The position numbers and the translations under genes are program-made. Below are positions 1-11,190 of a stretch of 64,000 bases of DNA, in pieces. The notes under the pieces are model-generated. The model worked only from the letters and a program-made list of their open reading frames with translations. It did not search any database and had not been told where the DNA came from. Each line of letters starts with the position of its first letter. Within the stretch, counting starts at the first letter, position 1. Source of the DNA: Paramarasmius palmivorus (Eukaryota; Basidiomycota; Agaricomycetes; Agaricales; Marasmiaceae); the NCBI GenBank assembly GCA_037176845.1, contig JAYKXP010000014.1, positions 682,001 to 746,000 of the forward strand. Direction: 5' to 3'.

Positions 1-50
1 ATTTCTATGTTATCCCCACAGACGACCAATCCGAATATGTATCTCCAACG
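1..50 (+). pseudogene. aminopeptidase P N-terminal fragment at window edge
   Basis: The first 50 bases translate as FYVIPTDDQSEYVSPT. This matches the FYVVPTDDAHQSEYVSPT stretch of the aminopeptidase P gene at 1461-3796 (DNA at about 1620-1675), but two codons (Ala-His) are missing. Similarity stops at about position 50, just before the start of the next gene. It looks like the 3' edge of a truncated third copy whose remainder lies left of the window. Whether that left part is an intact gene cannot be seen. Confidence 0.6.
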
Positions 51-100
51 CTCCTCAGTGGCTGGCGTTGAAATTTGAAATTTGAGTCAGGGGTCGGATT

Positions 101-1272
101 ATGTCACGTTATAAAGGAGTCGCTGAACGAGCGTCTCTCTTCTCCTCCATGGCCATCAAGTACGACTCCATTAATATCAACAGTAACGACGACAAAGAAG
201 AAGATGAAGAAGACAAATGGGAGAATTATGCCGGAGCTTCATATCTAGACGATCCCGAACCTATCCTTCGGATTCCCGGTTTCGATATCGCTATTGCAGA
301 CGATGTGCGTTTGGTACTTCCGAAGCAGATTCTTTCTGAGGAGACGCAGCGTCGGATTTGTGAGGAGGTGAAGGGTAGATGTGTTGTTTGTTTTAGGGAG
401 GCTTCGTATGAGGAAGGTGGACGTGCGATGCCTTTGTTGCATAGGTTGGATGTGAGTCTTGATTGTGTGGTTGTATATATTGTCCACTGACGGTGATACC
501 TGTACTTAGGCATTATGTGCCTCCGATCAGCAGCTCATTCCGGATGATTTTGAAGTGGATTGTCAGGAGAATGGTCTTTGGCGTGGGTGTTACCATGATT
601 CTGAAGGTTGATCTGACGATTTTTCGTTCAAGTATGCCAACGCTGTTTCCCGATGATGTTAACTAGCCAATGGGATGGTATGGCGGTATCGTTCTTTTTG
701 CCTGCTCCTTTGTTGCGATATATCCATAAGCAAGTGAAGGATAGACCTCATACCCCGGTGTATCAGGTACGTCGCTGAGTCTTCGTGTTGTATAGCTTGC
801 TTGATTATGCGCATGATGTAGATCCTGAGAGAACTCGAAGACCAACCTACGCTCGACGAAGAAGCATTTGCGTTCCTCGGTCTATATAGACTACGCCCAG
901 CAAGACCTTCGACTAGGGAACTGATTTTTCCTCGTGTTCCGTCGTTCATCGTACGTCAAGCAAGCGATGGGGATCCTCACATCTACGATACGCAATCCAC
1001 TACCACGTCCACGCCTGTCGACGAAGGGACCCCACGAAACCAATACTGGAAGATTCACAAGCCACCTGCTATCATCCTTGGGTTTCTCTTCTCGCGTGTC
1101 AAATCTGTGTTTTATAATGAAAAAGAGGGTGAGTATGTACCCCCTGAGGAATGTGGAGAGTCTGCGAGGTTGTACGTGGCGGTTTTGTTCAATTCGTTGA
1201 ATCGACCAAGGCCAGTGTCGCCTTCGATGGAACTTGAGGGTACTTCTGGGATAGGTGACTCTTCTGGTTGAC
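101..1272 (+). CDS. unrecognised multi-exon protein
   Basis: I do not recognise this gene. Likely exons are 101-450, 510 to about 588, 667-766 and 822-1272. The splice signals are gtgagt...cttag and gtacgt...tgtag; the second intron's donor is uncertain. The last exon is open for 150 codons and ends in TGA at 1270-1272, which is long for chance. The N-terminus is acidic (DDKEEDEEDK) and may start at 101 or at the ATG at 149. A Cys pair (GRCVVCF) lies near the end of exon 1 and further Cys residues follow (LCASD, VDCQEN), so a zinc-binding or HNH-like fold is possible but unproven. The middle reads WDGMAVSFFLPAPLLRYIHK, followed by a Pro/Arg-rich C-terminal half. No signal peptide or membrane segment is evident. 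The gene sits between an aminopeptidase P fragment and a damaged aminopeptidase P copy. Confidence 0.5.
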
Positions 1273-1460
1273 ATGGTCTTTACGAGGCGTCTGTTCTCAA
1301 GACATGTCTCCTGCTTCAATGTCGGACTTGAAGGAATCTCCCAATCCTTGTACCGAATTATACTATCGTGTAATAAATAGCATGGACACGGAAGACCGTC
1401 GGTTCCACCCTTATCAGCAGGCTTATAAGCAGAGTGAGAAAATAACCGAGTTCGCCGCCA

Positions 1461-3796
1461 TGCGTTTCTGTTTCCCCTTGCGTTCATCGCGTCTTTCGAC
1501 GACCTCGACTCTTGTCGACGAGAGCTATCCACAATTTGACTCTGACAAGAAACATGCACCGCTGGACACAACACCTCGTCTCAATGCTCTTCGTAGCCTC
1601 ATGAAACAGCATGGATTTGATTTCTACGTCGTACCGACAGACGACGCACATCAATCTGAATATGTATCTCCAACTGATAAACGACGTCAGTTTATTAGTG
1701 GGTTTACTGGGTCAGCGGGGACTGCTGTTGTTTCTGCTACACAGGCGTGGTTGGTGACTGATTCGAGGTATTGGATACAAGCTTCTGAGGAGATGGATGA
1801 GAATTGGGTGTTGGTGAAAGCTAGATCTCCTGGGTTGCCTAGGGATTGGGTTGAATGGATTACTGTACGTGTTTTCGTCTACTTCTCGATGATGGGTACT
1901 GAGAACGTTTGTAGACTGTTGCAAAGAACTCGGTTATCGGTATCGACCCACGAACGATTTCATACGCGTCTGCCACTACTCTCGCTGCTTCAGTCAACAA
2001 GGTCCAGTCTAAAGTTGCGTATTCGCAGCAAAACCTCGTCGACATTATATGGGATGATAAACCCAAGCGAAGTCAGGCAAAGGTGTTCCTCCACGGTCTC
2101 GAGTTTACAGGTGAACATGCGAAAGACAAGATAAAGAGACTGCGCGAATGGATTGCTAGTCAAGAATCAGATGAAGGAGATTCGCCGAAAGCAATGATTG
2201 TTACTGGTCTTCCGGATATTGGTGAGTTGTCTCTGTGTTCTATGTGACTACTGCTTCTGAATACGCGTATATATACAGCTTGGACACTAAACCTCAGAGG
2301 CAGCGATATCCCATTCAACCCAGTCTTCTTTTCCTACTTTTACCTCTCCACAGAATCCGCCATTCTCTTCATCGACTCTACAAAGCTCACAGAAGACGTG
2401 TCGACGTACCTCGCTGACCTGGATATTGAAACTAAAGACTACGACGACGTATGGGAGTTCCTAAAACCCCTACGCGAAAAGGTGAGCTTGCCCCCTCCTT
2501 CACCCTTGCACCATCCCACAATCAATTCTAACCTATCGCACAGGTAATCATCACCACCAACACATCCTACGCCATCTCCATCGCTATCAACTACCGTGAT
2601 CCTCCTCCTCCTTCCCCTACACCTACACCTATCCCTTCTCCTTCATCCCAATACGCCCTCATCCTTCCAAACCAAATCGAAAAACTCAAATCCATAAAGA
2701 ACACCACCGAACTCGCAGGTTTTCGGAACGCCTACCTGCGTGATGGAGCGTGTTTCGCGCGTTTTCCTCGCTCATCTCTCCAAGGATATCTCGTGTAATC
2801 AGACAAACCATGGGATAACAGAGTACGCTGCCGCCCAGCGCCTAGACGCCCTTCGAGGTGAAGCAGAGTTTAGTATGGGGTTAGCGTATGAGAATATAAG
2901 CGCTACGGGGCCTAATGCGGCGTTACCTCATTACGCTCCTTCCGAGGAGACTGGGGGCAGAATCATCGACGTGGGTACACCCTATCTAAACGACTCGGGG
3001 GGTCAGTATTTGGATGGGACGTGTGATACCACAAGGACATATCATTTTGGAACGCCGAGCGAGGAACAGAAGGTTGCGTATACAAAGGTGTTGCAGGGAC
3101 ATATAGCGTTGGATAGGGCGGTGTTTCCGAGGGGAACGACGGGGTTGCATTTGGATGTGTTGGCTAGGAGGAGGATGTGGGAGGGGGGGTTGAATTATGG
3201 GGTGCGTGTTTTCCTCTTTCTTTCTTTTTTTCGGTTTTTTTTTGGGTTGGGCTGATTGGGTGTTTGGGGTGTGGTGTGTAGCACGGCACAGGACATGGAA
3301 TAGGCCAGTTCCTTGGTGTACATGAAGGACCGCATGGGTTTGGGATACACGTACCGTTTGAGGAGGGACAGGTTGTTACGAATGAGCCGGGGTATTATAA
3401 AGAGGGAGAGTTTGGGGTTAGGATTGAGAGTACGTTGATTGTTGGACGGGTTGAGGTGTGTTTGCGTGTTTTTCTTGCTCTTGTTTTTGTGCTGGGTTAA
3501 AGCGTTGCTGTAGATGAATGGTGAGAAGAATGGCGAGTGGTTAGGGTTTGAGAGAATTACTTGTGTACCGGTTGATGTGAGGATGATTAAGGGGTGTTTG
3601 ATGGATAGGGAGGAAAAGGTTTGGGTGAAGGTGTGTTCAGACTTTGTCGTTTTCGAGCTCTCAGCTAACGAGCGCGTAGGAACACAACGAGGAATGTCTC
3701 AAGAAACTCAAGCCTTTATTGAAAGGCGACAAGGTCGCGATGAAGTGGTTGAAGAAGCAAGCTTGGGGCGCGAAGAAGTTGGTTTGGGGGCTATGA
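1461..3796 (+). CDS. aminopeptidase P (Xaa-Pro peptidase), frameshifted copy
   Basis: M24B-family metallopeptidase that would remove an N-terminal residue preceding proline. The creatinase-type N-domain carries FYVVPTDD and SGFTGSAGTAVV. The pita-bread C-domain keeps all metal ligands: [16 protein letters not shown] (two Asp), HGTGHGIGQF (His), NEPGYY (Glu) and VRIEST (Glu). Introns lie at about 1865-1918, 2221-2278, 2482-2544, 3202-3281, 3455-3513 and 3631-3680. At about 2755-2762 the frame shifts by one: a TTTT run stands where the paralogue at 15954-18513 has TTT, between DGACFAR and LAHLSK. No intron rescues the frame, so this is a recent pseudogene or a base error. Three introns of the paralogue (before VIPTD, after DGICF, before DSGGQY) are absent here. 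A Pro/Ser/Thr-rich stretch at about 2597-2650 replaces a normal segment. The start may be 1461 or the ATG at 1383. Confidence 0.8.
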
Positions 3797-3981
3797 TGCG
3801 ACGTTCGTTACTGTGTATACCAGAGTATTGCCAACAATTCTGATTCCATTGTTCAAAGCAAAGGCGAAGCGTACAAGTTTTAAAGTATCAATAACTATTC
3901 CAATCCCAAATTCCACATCCCATAATTCCCAAGAAACAAAACGAAGAAATAATCCCAAAAACAGAAGGAAGAGAAGAAAAA
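3797..3981. other. short convergent intergenic spacer
   Basis: About 185 bases lie between the stop of the aminopeptidase copy and the stop of the minus-strand secreted protein. It must hold both 3' ends. It is A-rich on the plus strand, and no gene was seen. Confidence 0.5.
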
Positions 3982-6900
3982 CTACCGCCTATACGTCGCC
4001 CCCTCCGCCTCCACCAACGGCAAATACGCACAACTCGAAACCAAACCACCCGTAATCGTCGCCTGATACTGCACATCCTGCAACACCTTAACCCCCGCAT
4101 CCGGATCCGTAGCCAAAAACAGTTTCGAGTACTGTTTATCCCCATACACACACACCACAGGGTAATAATACACCTCCGGATCAGTCGAAGTCGTAGTAGC
4201 GAGTAGGACATCCACAGGTTGATTCGACGCGTCGGTGACTTGGTACCGGTTGAACGTGACGTACACGGAAGTGAGAGGCATTTGGTCGACGGGGGCGAGA
4301 CGGAGACGGCTGACGCCGAGGGATTGGAGGGTGTCGGTGTAGGCGTGGAGGTAACGAGGGTTGGTGTCGTTGAAGGTGTCGCCGTAGATGACTTCGTCTT
4401 CGACGAGGAAGAAGTTGCTGGTGTCGAGCTCTTCGTTGGTGGCTGGGATGACGTAGAGGTTACCTGAGGAGGAGAGTGTGAGTGGGTGTTTTAGGGAGTG
4501 GAGAGTGGGGGAGACAAACCGTTGTTATTCCATTTAATCTCGAGCGAACCGTCCATGGAGCCGATGCTGATACGTCCGTCGTAGGTGGTGTCGTCAGCGG
4601 TGGAATTATCCTTATTGGTGTATGAGTACTCGTCTTGGAGTGTGGCGTTGTTGTAGGTAGGAGCAGGGAGGTTGACTGAGGTGTCGTTGCCGGATGTGGT
4701 TGAATTGCCGGTGACAGTAGTGTTCGAGGAGAGATCAGTCGAGGAAGTACCGTTGTTAGCGCTAGTGGTGGAGTTGTTGGAAGTGAGATCAACCGTGGTC
4801 GAGTTGTTGTTGGTCGAAGTCGTGGTCGTGGTTGATGAGTTGGTGTTGGTGTTGGTGTTGGTGGTAGTCGTCACCTGCGACGACGTTTGTTTGCTATCAA
4901 CAAAAGTCAGCCTCCCAACTCCCAAAAGCAATAACAAAGAGACGTACAATCCAAGATCAACACACTTCTGATAAGCCTTATCAAGCACATAAGGATCACC
5001 CATATCCTTATCCGTCTCAGGGCCACTCGTAAGCTTCAACCCATACTGAACCGAATTCTTCAACGAAAGCGTAACCTCAACACCAGTCGGGCAAAGAGCT
5101 GCATTACCCGTTGGTGCAGTAGATCCAAACGCCGAAGCAGCTTCGAGCGTAGCGGAAGGAACTTCTCTGATAGACACACCACGGGTGAATTTGCCGTTGA
5201 GAATGTCGACCGAAACTTCGATGGCAACGATGGCGCTGATAGAGGCAGAAAGGTCGATCTGGCCTCCGGCGTCGTGGTCGTAGGTAACTCGGGGAGTCCA
5301 CCCGGTGAAACCGGTGTTGCTGCCGACGAGGTCGATGGTGTTGGAGATTTTGTCCCAGTCCAAGGCAATACGACCCATCATGTATCCGTTTGCGTTGATG
5401 CTGTATGAGTGACCGACGGAGAAGACGAGTTGGGGCCCTGTGATGGAGAAGATTGTTAGTTCGAGTACTTGAAGATTGAAGAATGGTGATACATACCGAC
5501 GTTGATGATACCCTTAACACTGAGAGGTGCAAGAGGGACGGAGAAGATCTTGGTTGGGTCGGGCGTGTACTTGTCAGAGTATGAGGCTACATCGAGCATC
5601 GTCAGTTAAAATGTTCGTCCCTTAGGTACACCATACACGTACCAATGATACCCAAACCAAATGCAGCGTGAGCGTCACCGTTTGCACTGAATTGTCCTGC
5701 AGTAAGACCACCAACAAGCGAGAAGACAATCTTGGAGTCGAATGCCAATTGTCCCGAAGCACCGCATCGAACACAGTAGATGCTGATTTCGCCCTTGTCT
5801 CCCTTGCGGTTGAATAGCAAGTTGGATACACCCCACTTGCTTCCGCGAACGGGGGTGAGGTCGACGAGACCGTACTGGGGTGCCATGTTGAGGGAGAGTG
5901 TGGTCTGGCTGTTGGCAAAAGACGAGTCAGCTAGGAAGATTCAATAGTAGAATAGATACTCACAAAGGATGCCATTCAGCGCTAGTGTATTTTGAAACGG
6001 TGTCATAGGCAGCTCCGAGGGTGTCACGAAGGAACTGAGTGGACTTGTCGACGATAGTGTCCAGTGTCTTAGAGACAGCAGCAGGAAGGACCTTCTTGGC
6101 TTCTTGGTATACAGGCTAATGTCAAAGTGTTAGTGCCCTCATTTTTCACTTTAGAGAAGATTCTAATACCTGGATGATCTTGCTCGTAATAAAGTTACCG
6201 ATCTTTGAGAAGAGGCCACGCCTATCTAGTGTCAAATCACGCCTGCTGAGACCGGAAAGAGTTTGCGAGTCGACACCAGGGAAAAGTTGTGCCAAGTTCA
6301 TGTGGTCAGCATCCATGTAACCAATCTTGTTGTCGAGACAGATATCGAAGTCAACGTCCTGTTTAATGGAAATATGTTAGAATGTATCCGTGTTCAATGA
6401 AATGCTAGACTTACGGATCCACAACCCGTAGAGTTACCATTCACGATGGCGGAGGAGACGGTACCATTCGAAGGAGTTGTCGAGTTGGTCGAAGTGGAGT
6501 TGAAAGAGTTGAAGACGGCTCCGGAGCCACTCTGAGCAGCTTGACTACCCGTCTGGTTCAGATACCCGTGTCCCAAATCCAATGTCATGTTTGCCGACGG
6601 GTTGACAACGTCCACAAAGGTGAGACTCGTGAACTGGGCGACAACAGTCAAATCTGCATCCGACGCCTTAATGCTGGAGACGAGGAGGTACAAGATGGTC
6701 GGTTGTGCTGTTGCTCGAGGTGGCACCGTCGGTGAACGTGACGCCAGACGCGATCAGCAGAACGGATCCGGATTTGCCATTCCAGTTGGCGGTGAATGCG
6801 ACCAACGCGTCGTGGGAGGTCAGCTTTATGGTGCATGCCGTGGAGTTGCATGAGATGGATGAGATGAGTGCGGAATGGTCAAGGTTGACAATGGGATATA

Positions 6901-7559
6901 GCGCATTTGGAATGGTGAGGAGCGCGTAGGAGACGGGAGCAGTGGCTGAGTACAAAACGTTAGAGATGAGTGGCTGTTAAACAATTGATGTACTTACGAT
7001 CAGATTGATCATGCTGATAGAAGATCTGAGCGGTGCTGTTCGCGGCGAGGTTGTCCGTGGAATGGAGATTCAAGCCGGGGATAGGCGCAGGAATGAGCGA
7101 AGTATAGGCCCCAGCTGGGATCGCCCCGGTTGAGTTGCCAAAGTCGTAATAGTTATTGTAGTTGTTCACGACGTTGTTGGTCGTGTACGTGTTATATACG
7201 ACGCCGGAATTGGAGCCAGAGCCAACACCAGAATTGGAGGTGGAATAGCTGACTCCGTTGGATGCAGGAGTATTGCCTACGTTCGTGCCGGCCGATGAAG
7301 AGGTTGAGGAGATTGATGATGATGAGGAAGAGGTCCCAGAAGAGGTCCCAGAAGTAGAGGAGAGCGACGCGCCATCGTCGAGGTCAATATCGACCTCGAA
7401 TGTGACCTTTTCGCCCGAGTCGGTGAGGGTTGAAATTATCACGGACGTGTCGTGTTCGATCCCGTGCAGTCCCATCTTGACATTGCTGTCTTTGGGACTA
7501 GGGACCGCGGAGACGCGTAGAGCAAGGAGTGTGAATGTAAGGAGCGTAGAGCCAAGCAT
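3982..7559 (-). CDS. large secreted DUF7029/DUF7223-like protein
   Basis: Extracellular fungal protein of unknown function. It starts with a clear signal peptide (MLGSTLLTFTLLALRVSAVPS). Next comes a short beta-rich stretch (KVTFEVDIDLDD), a Ser-rich linker (about residues 60-100) and an Asn/Tyr-rich stretch (about 120-150). Then follows an N-domain of the DUF7029 type, with LISSISC, a second Cys, and FTANWNG. The C-terminal half (KWGVSNLLFNR, AYQKCVDLG) resembles DUF7223 proteins. A second Thr/Asn/Ser-rich low-complexity region (about 4620-4880) precedes a final beta-rich domain ending GATYRR. There are at least nine exons with introns of 50-65 nt. N-glycosylation sites are plentiful (NST, NGT, NQT). 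The DUF names come from family memory of paired domains in basidiomycete secreted proteins, not from a search. A surface or matrix role is inference. Confidence 0.75.
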
Positions 7560-8739
7560 AATGAGTGACAGTTTCCAACCGGGGAAGAAAGGACTGGTGA
7601 GCCGTGCTTCTCCCTGCCCAGTGTGCCAAGGCTCTTATACTCATTCCTTGGAAGCTTGTTAAGGGGAAGGGGGAAAGTGACTGAAAGCGATCGCCCATAA
7701 GTTGCGACGGAGTGAATGGATTAACAGGACGCTGGCGGAGATGTCAATGGTTGGGTGGTCGGAGATCGATGGCGTGCCTAGGCCTCAAATTCCAGCGAAA
7801 AAAATTGACTAGGGACAGCTCTGGACAGCTAAACCTTCTGTTTCTGGTGGTTTCGTGTGACAGCACTCTTAGGACTACTCATTCAAATGTGAGGCTACGA
7901 ACTGAGCAAACTCGATTGTACGCACCGAGGTAGATACAACTGTATGTTGACCAGTTCCCCTAGTCCGCTCTGTATCCTCGGAGGTTTGGGAGCCGGTTGA
8001 CCAAATGTCTCCTGAGAGTATTGAAAATCTCAGATCATGGAGACAACGAACGACCTCCTATAGTGCCTCAATATTGAGGGCCTGGTAACAACACCAACGC
8101 GTCCTAGTGGACACAAACCACCAACATTGGTGTTCAACGTTCAACTTTGACTTGGATATTGTGTTTGAAGTTCCAGACGAACAGTGGTGGGAAGAGAGCA
8201 AGCCTGCGAATTTTGCTAAGCGCCTGCTTCGACAGGAAGATGCCGTCATCATGAACGGCTTGCAACCTGCTTGTCATTGTCACAGAAAGGCCGGTCAGGT
8301 CTACTTGCAGCCAGCAAATGATTTTCTCTCGGTCCCAGTCCCAGTGGTCAATTCAACTTTCTATTCGATTCTGTACAACTACAACACCGGCGCCAAACAT
8401 GACTGTTCAGTTGTGGAGCGCTGGAGCGCTACCTCACGACAAAAGTGTACTCGAATCACCCTCGAATAAAATGGAGACAGAGAGGTCGGACAGCGACGAA
8501 GGATGGACACACTGGGAAAGGAAGGTTCACCGGAATTCGGGGCGGAATTGGGCATCGTGGTTCGTAAACTACTTCCAGTCTGAGTGAAGACGCGCGGATT
8601 CTGATGGAGCACAGGATCAATCCATCATGTTCATTGTTGTTCATTGTACCAAATTGGATGAACTTCTGTCATTCAATGCTGTGATTTAGCGCAATATATA
8701 AGGGCATAAGGGCACCACAGTCATTGACATTTTTCCGCC
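7560..8739. other. long intergenic region upstream of divergent genes
   Basis: This 1.18 kb lies between the divergent starts of the secreted protein (-) and kinase A (+). It contains a 120-codon open frame (8107-8469, +) with no ATG near its 5' end and no recognisable motif, so I did not call it. A short inverted repeat CACCAA/TTGGTG lies near 8126. Nothing else was recognised apart from the TATA-like site listed separately. Confidence 0.4.
8692..8704 (+). promoter_or_regulatory. TATA-like element of kinase A
   Basis: CAATATATAAGGG lies about 40 bases before the ATG at 8740, a plausible position for a core promoter with a short leader. The equivalent region of kinase B (about 11080-11097) has only a weaker ATTATATTC. 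This is inference from motif and position. Confidence 0.4.
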
Positions 8740-10508
8740 ATGAACTACGAAAACGAGCTGAGGCGCCTTCAGCTCATATTCCGAGACAGAGAAGTCCACC
8801 GGGAGCTCTACAACCAACGAGGAGTCCTTGCACAGTCATTGCTGGATCACCTACAACAAGTAAGTATCCTCCGTTCGACGTAAACCCGAGTTGACCACGA
8901 ACGCAGCTAATCGACGCCCCGAACATAACTGCCGAACTACGAAGTCGGATCTGCGACACAATGATTCGCCTTTCAAAAAACTCTGATCTCTATCCCAGTT
9001 GTCTGACAATTCAACGCGCAACCATGGTTGGAAGGCATCCGGTTGATGGTGGTGGATTTGGCGAAGTTTACAAGGGGACTTTTGGAACTGATGGTCGAAT
9101 TGTGTGTTTAAAGGTAGCCAGGGTCTATTCCACTGACATCAATCGCTTTCTAAAGGTACGTCCCTTTGCCAAGCTCGTTACTGACTAGATATTCACCAAA
9201 AGATCGCTAGCAATTCTTGCGTGAGGCGATTGTCTGGCGACAACTCAAACATCCTAATCTGCTCCCTTGCCTCGGCCTGTACTACCTCGACGACACCCAT
9301 GAACGTATCTGCCTCGTGTCTCCGTGGATGGAGAACGGCAACCTTGTCAAATATCTGGAAGGCCGTCCACGAGAGTCTATGGTTCAATTACAGCTCGTAA
9401 GCATCCTTGTCTTGAGGATTCAACTCGTTCCACTGAGTCATGATGGAACATCCAGATGTACGATATAGCTGCCGGATTATCACGTCTGCACGAATGGAAT
9501 ATCATCCACGGAGACCTCAAAGGGGTTAGTCTTGTTTCAGCGACGTTATGCCAGTGCCACTGACAGACTCTATCACCACCACTACTTCTTCAGGTTAACA
9601 TCCTCATTACTTCTTCTCATCGGGCCTGTCTGGCCGATTTTGGGCTGTCCCGCGTTGCGGACAAAATTACTTCCAGTACTAGCACAGGCAGACCAGGGAG
9701 TGTCAGATGGTCTGCTCCTGAAATCCTTGAAGGAGATTCAGCAACGAAGGAGAGTGATATCTATTCGTGTGGGTGCGTTTATTACGAGGCAAGTGCTGTC
9801 TATTGTAGTATTTCACGTCTTAAGGCTGAACGATGTAATGTAGGTCATCACGGGCCTTCTACCTTTCCACGATTTAGCCAATGATGGAGCAGTGATTGCA
9901 GCTATTATTCGAGGGAAGCGTCCATCGAAGCCACCTATTGTGCAAGATGCACCTTACGATACTATCTGGTCGTTAATCACTCGCTGTTGGAGTTCCTCAC
10001 CAGACTCAAGACCCCAAGTATGCGATATACCTGACAGGCTGGCGGAATTACTTCAGGCCGCAGGTACTGCAATTGTCCCTGCAGAAGACTGGGACAGCCA
10101 ACTTTTCGTCGAAGTGCAAAATAGCGTCGATCAACATCGTCCATCCGAACAGGTGATTGAGTTCCTGTCAGCAGCGGAGGTCAAGTGTGTGACCAGGAAG
10201 CTAGGTCATCCACCGATGCCAGCTGCTCAAGACCCTGAGCACCATCACCCAGTCGAGCAAGGCAACGGATCTGCTACAACCTTCTCAAATACTCTCTCGG
10301 ATTCACCAGTTTCGTCTCCCCTTCCTGACGCGGCTCTCGCACAGGGGACCAACGTAGTACAGAGACGAGCAAAATCTGGGGGGATGGGCAACCCTATGAA
10401 TTATTGGCCTGAAAGGTCTCACGGTTAGTTGCTTCTCCATCCAAATCTCTACAGGGCATGCTAATTGGATCGTCCAACCCAGTGTTCCACAATTTCGGAG
10501 GTTCATAG
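8740..10508 (+). CDS. TKL-like protein kinase, tandem copy A
   Basis: Protein kinase with a short N-terminal alpha-helical segment (MNYENELRRLQLIFRD). The kinase domain shows a Gly loop GGGFGEVYKG, ATP-anchoring Lys in VCLKVARV, catalytic loop HGDLKGVNIL (HGD instead of HRD, catalytic Asp kept), DFGLSR, and APEILEGDSATKESDIYSCG. It ends with an HRM-like WSLITRCW and Arg-Pro segment. A C-tail follows (SEQVIEFLSAAE, then Ser/Thr/Pro-rich). Introns include about 8860-8907, 9156-9210, 9400-9456, 9525-9592 and a GC-AG intron at 9789-9843. A last intron at about 10426-10489 leads to a tail VFHNFGGS that matches IFRHFRAS in copy B; without it the frame would stop at 10428. Substrate and partners are unknown. 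The TKL-like assignment rests on motif style and is typical of expanded Agaricomycete kinases. Confidence 0.85.
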
Positions 10509-11190
10509 ATATGAGCCGCCGTGTTTTGTATTGCGGTAGAGAACGAGGAGCATGACCTTCAACGCAGAACTATTCTGATGTACTATACACCTCGTTCCTT
10601 ACGATCTCAGTATGTTATAAAGTACCCCTTAGATTCTCGAAAGGACGTAAAATGGATGTTACGCTATGAATCCTGTCTCTTGACACCAGAAGCAGTGGTA
10701 GAAATACATATTAGATGTGACTCAGCCTAGTCTCCCTTAGGTGACTGAGTCCTTGGGTGAAGGATGAGTTGCCAAGATCACCCTTCTCGGCTTGAATAAA
10801 GGGAAGTACGGCGGATACAGATGTAACGGAAAACCGGAAACACTTTCGCCATCGGAAGAGAGGAACGCCGAGAAAGGGTACACACATTTTATCGATGATC
10901 CTTTAATTCATGTAATACAGACTCTTCATCTCGCAATCATCGCTACTCACAGTCGGATGCTATAGTGCGCCACAGCTTGCACTCCAATGTCCTTCAAGGA
11001 TGCGCACAGAGGACGATAAAAAGGGTCATACAGCGGGGGAAAGGTGGACAAGCTGCTGTGATAATGTGGTTCGTAGTCATCGTATTATATTCAGAGAGAA
11101 ATGCAACTGAACATCATTGTATTGAATAGACCTCTGTCACCGGGCGCTGTTCGCAGCATCGTTACAGTCACAGTGTTCTTCGCCCCCACC
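10509..11190. other. intergenic region between the two kinases
   Basis: About 680 bases with no gene recognised. Open frames here are short and unsupported. The 3' end of kinase A and the promoter of kinase B must lie here. Confidence 0.5.

Noticed and set aside
8107..8469. 120-codon open frame (+) upstream of kinase A
   Set aside because: It opens at a GTG with no ATG nearby, has no recognisable motif and lies in a probable promoter region.
10420..10430. Stop at 10428 as the end of kinase A
   Set aside because: The paralogue supports an intron here and a conserved short last exon, so the end at 10508 is preferred.
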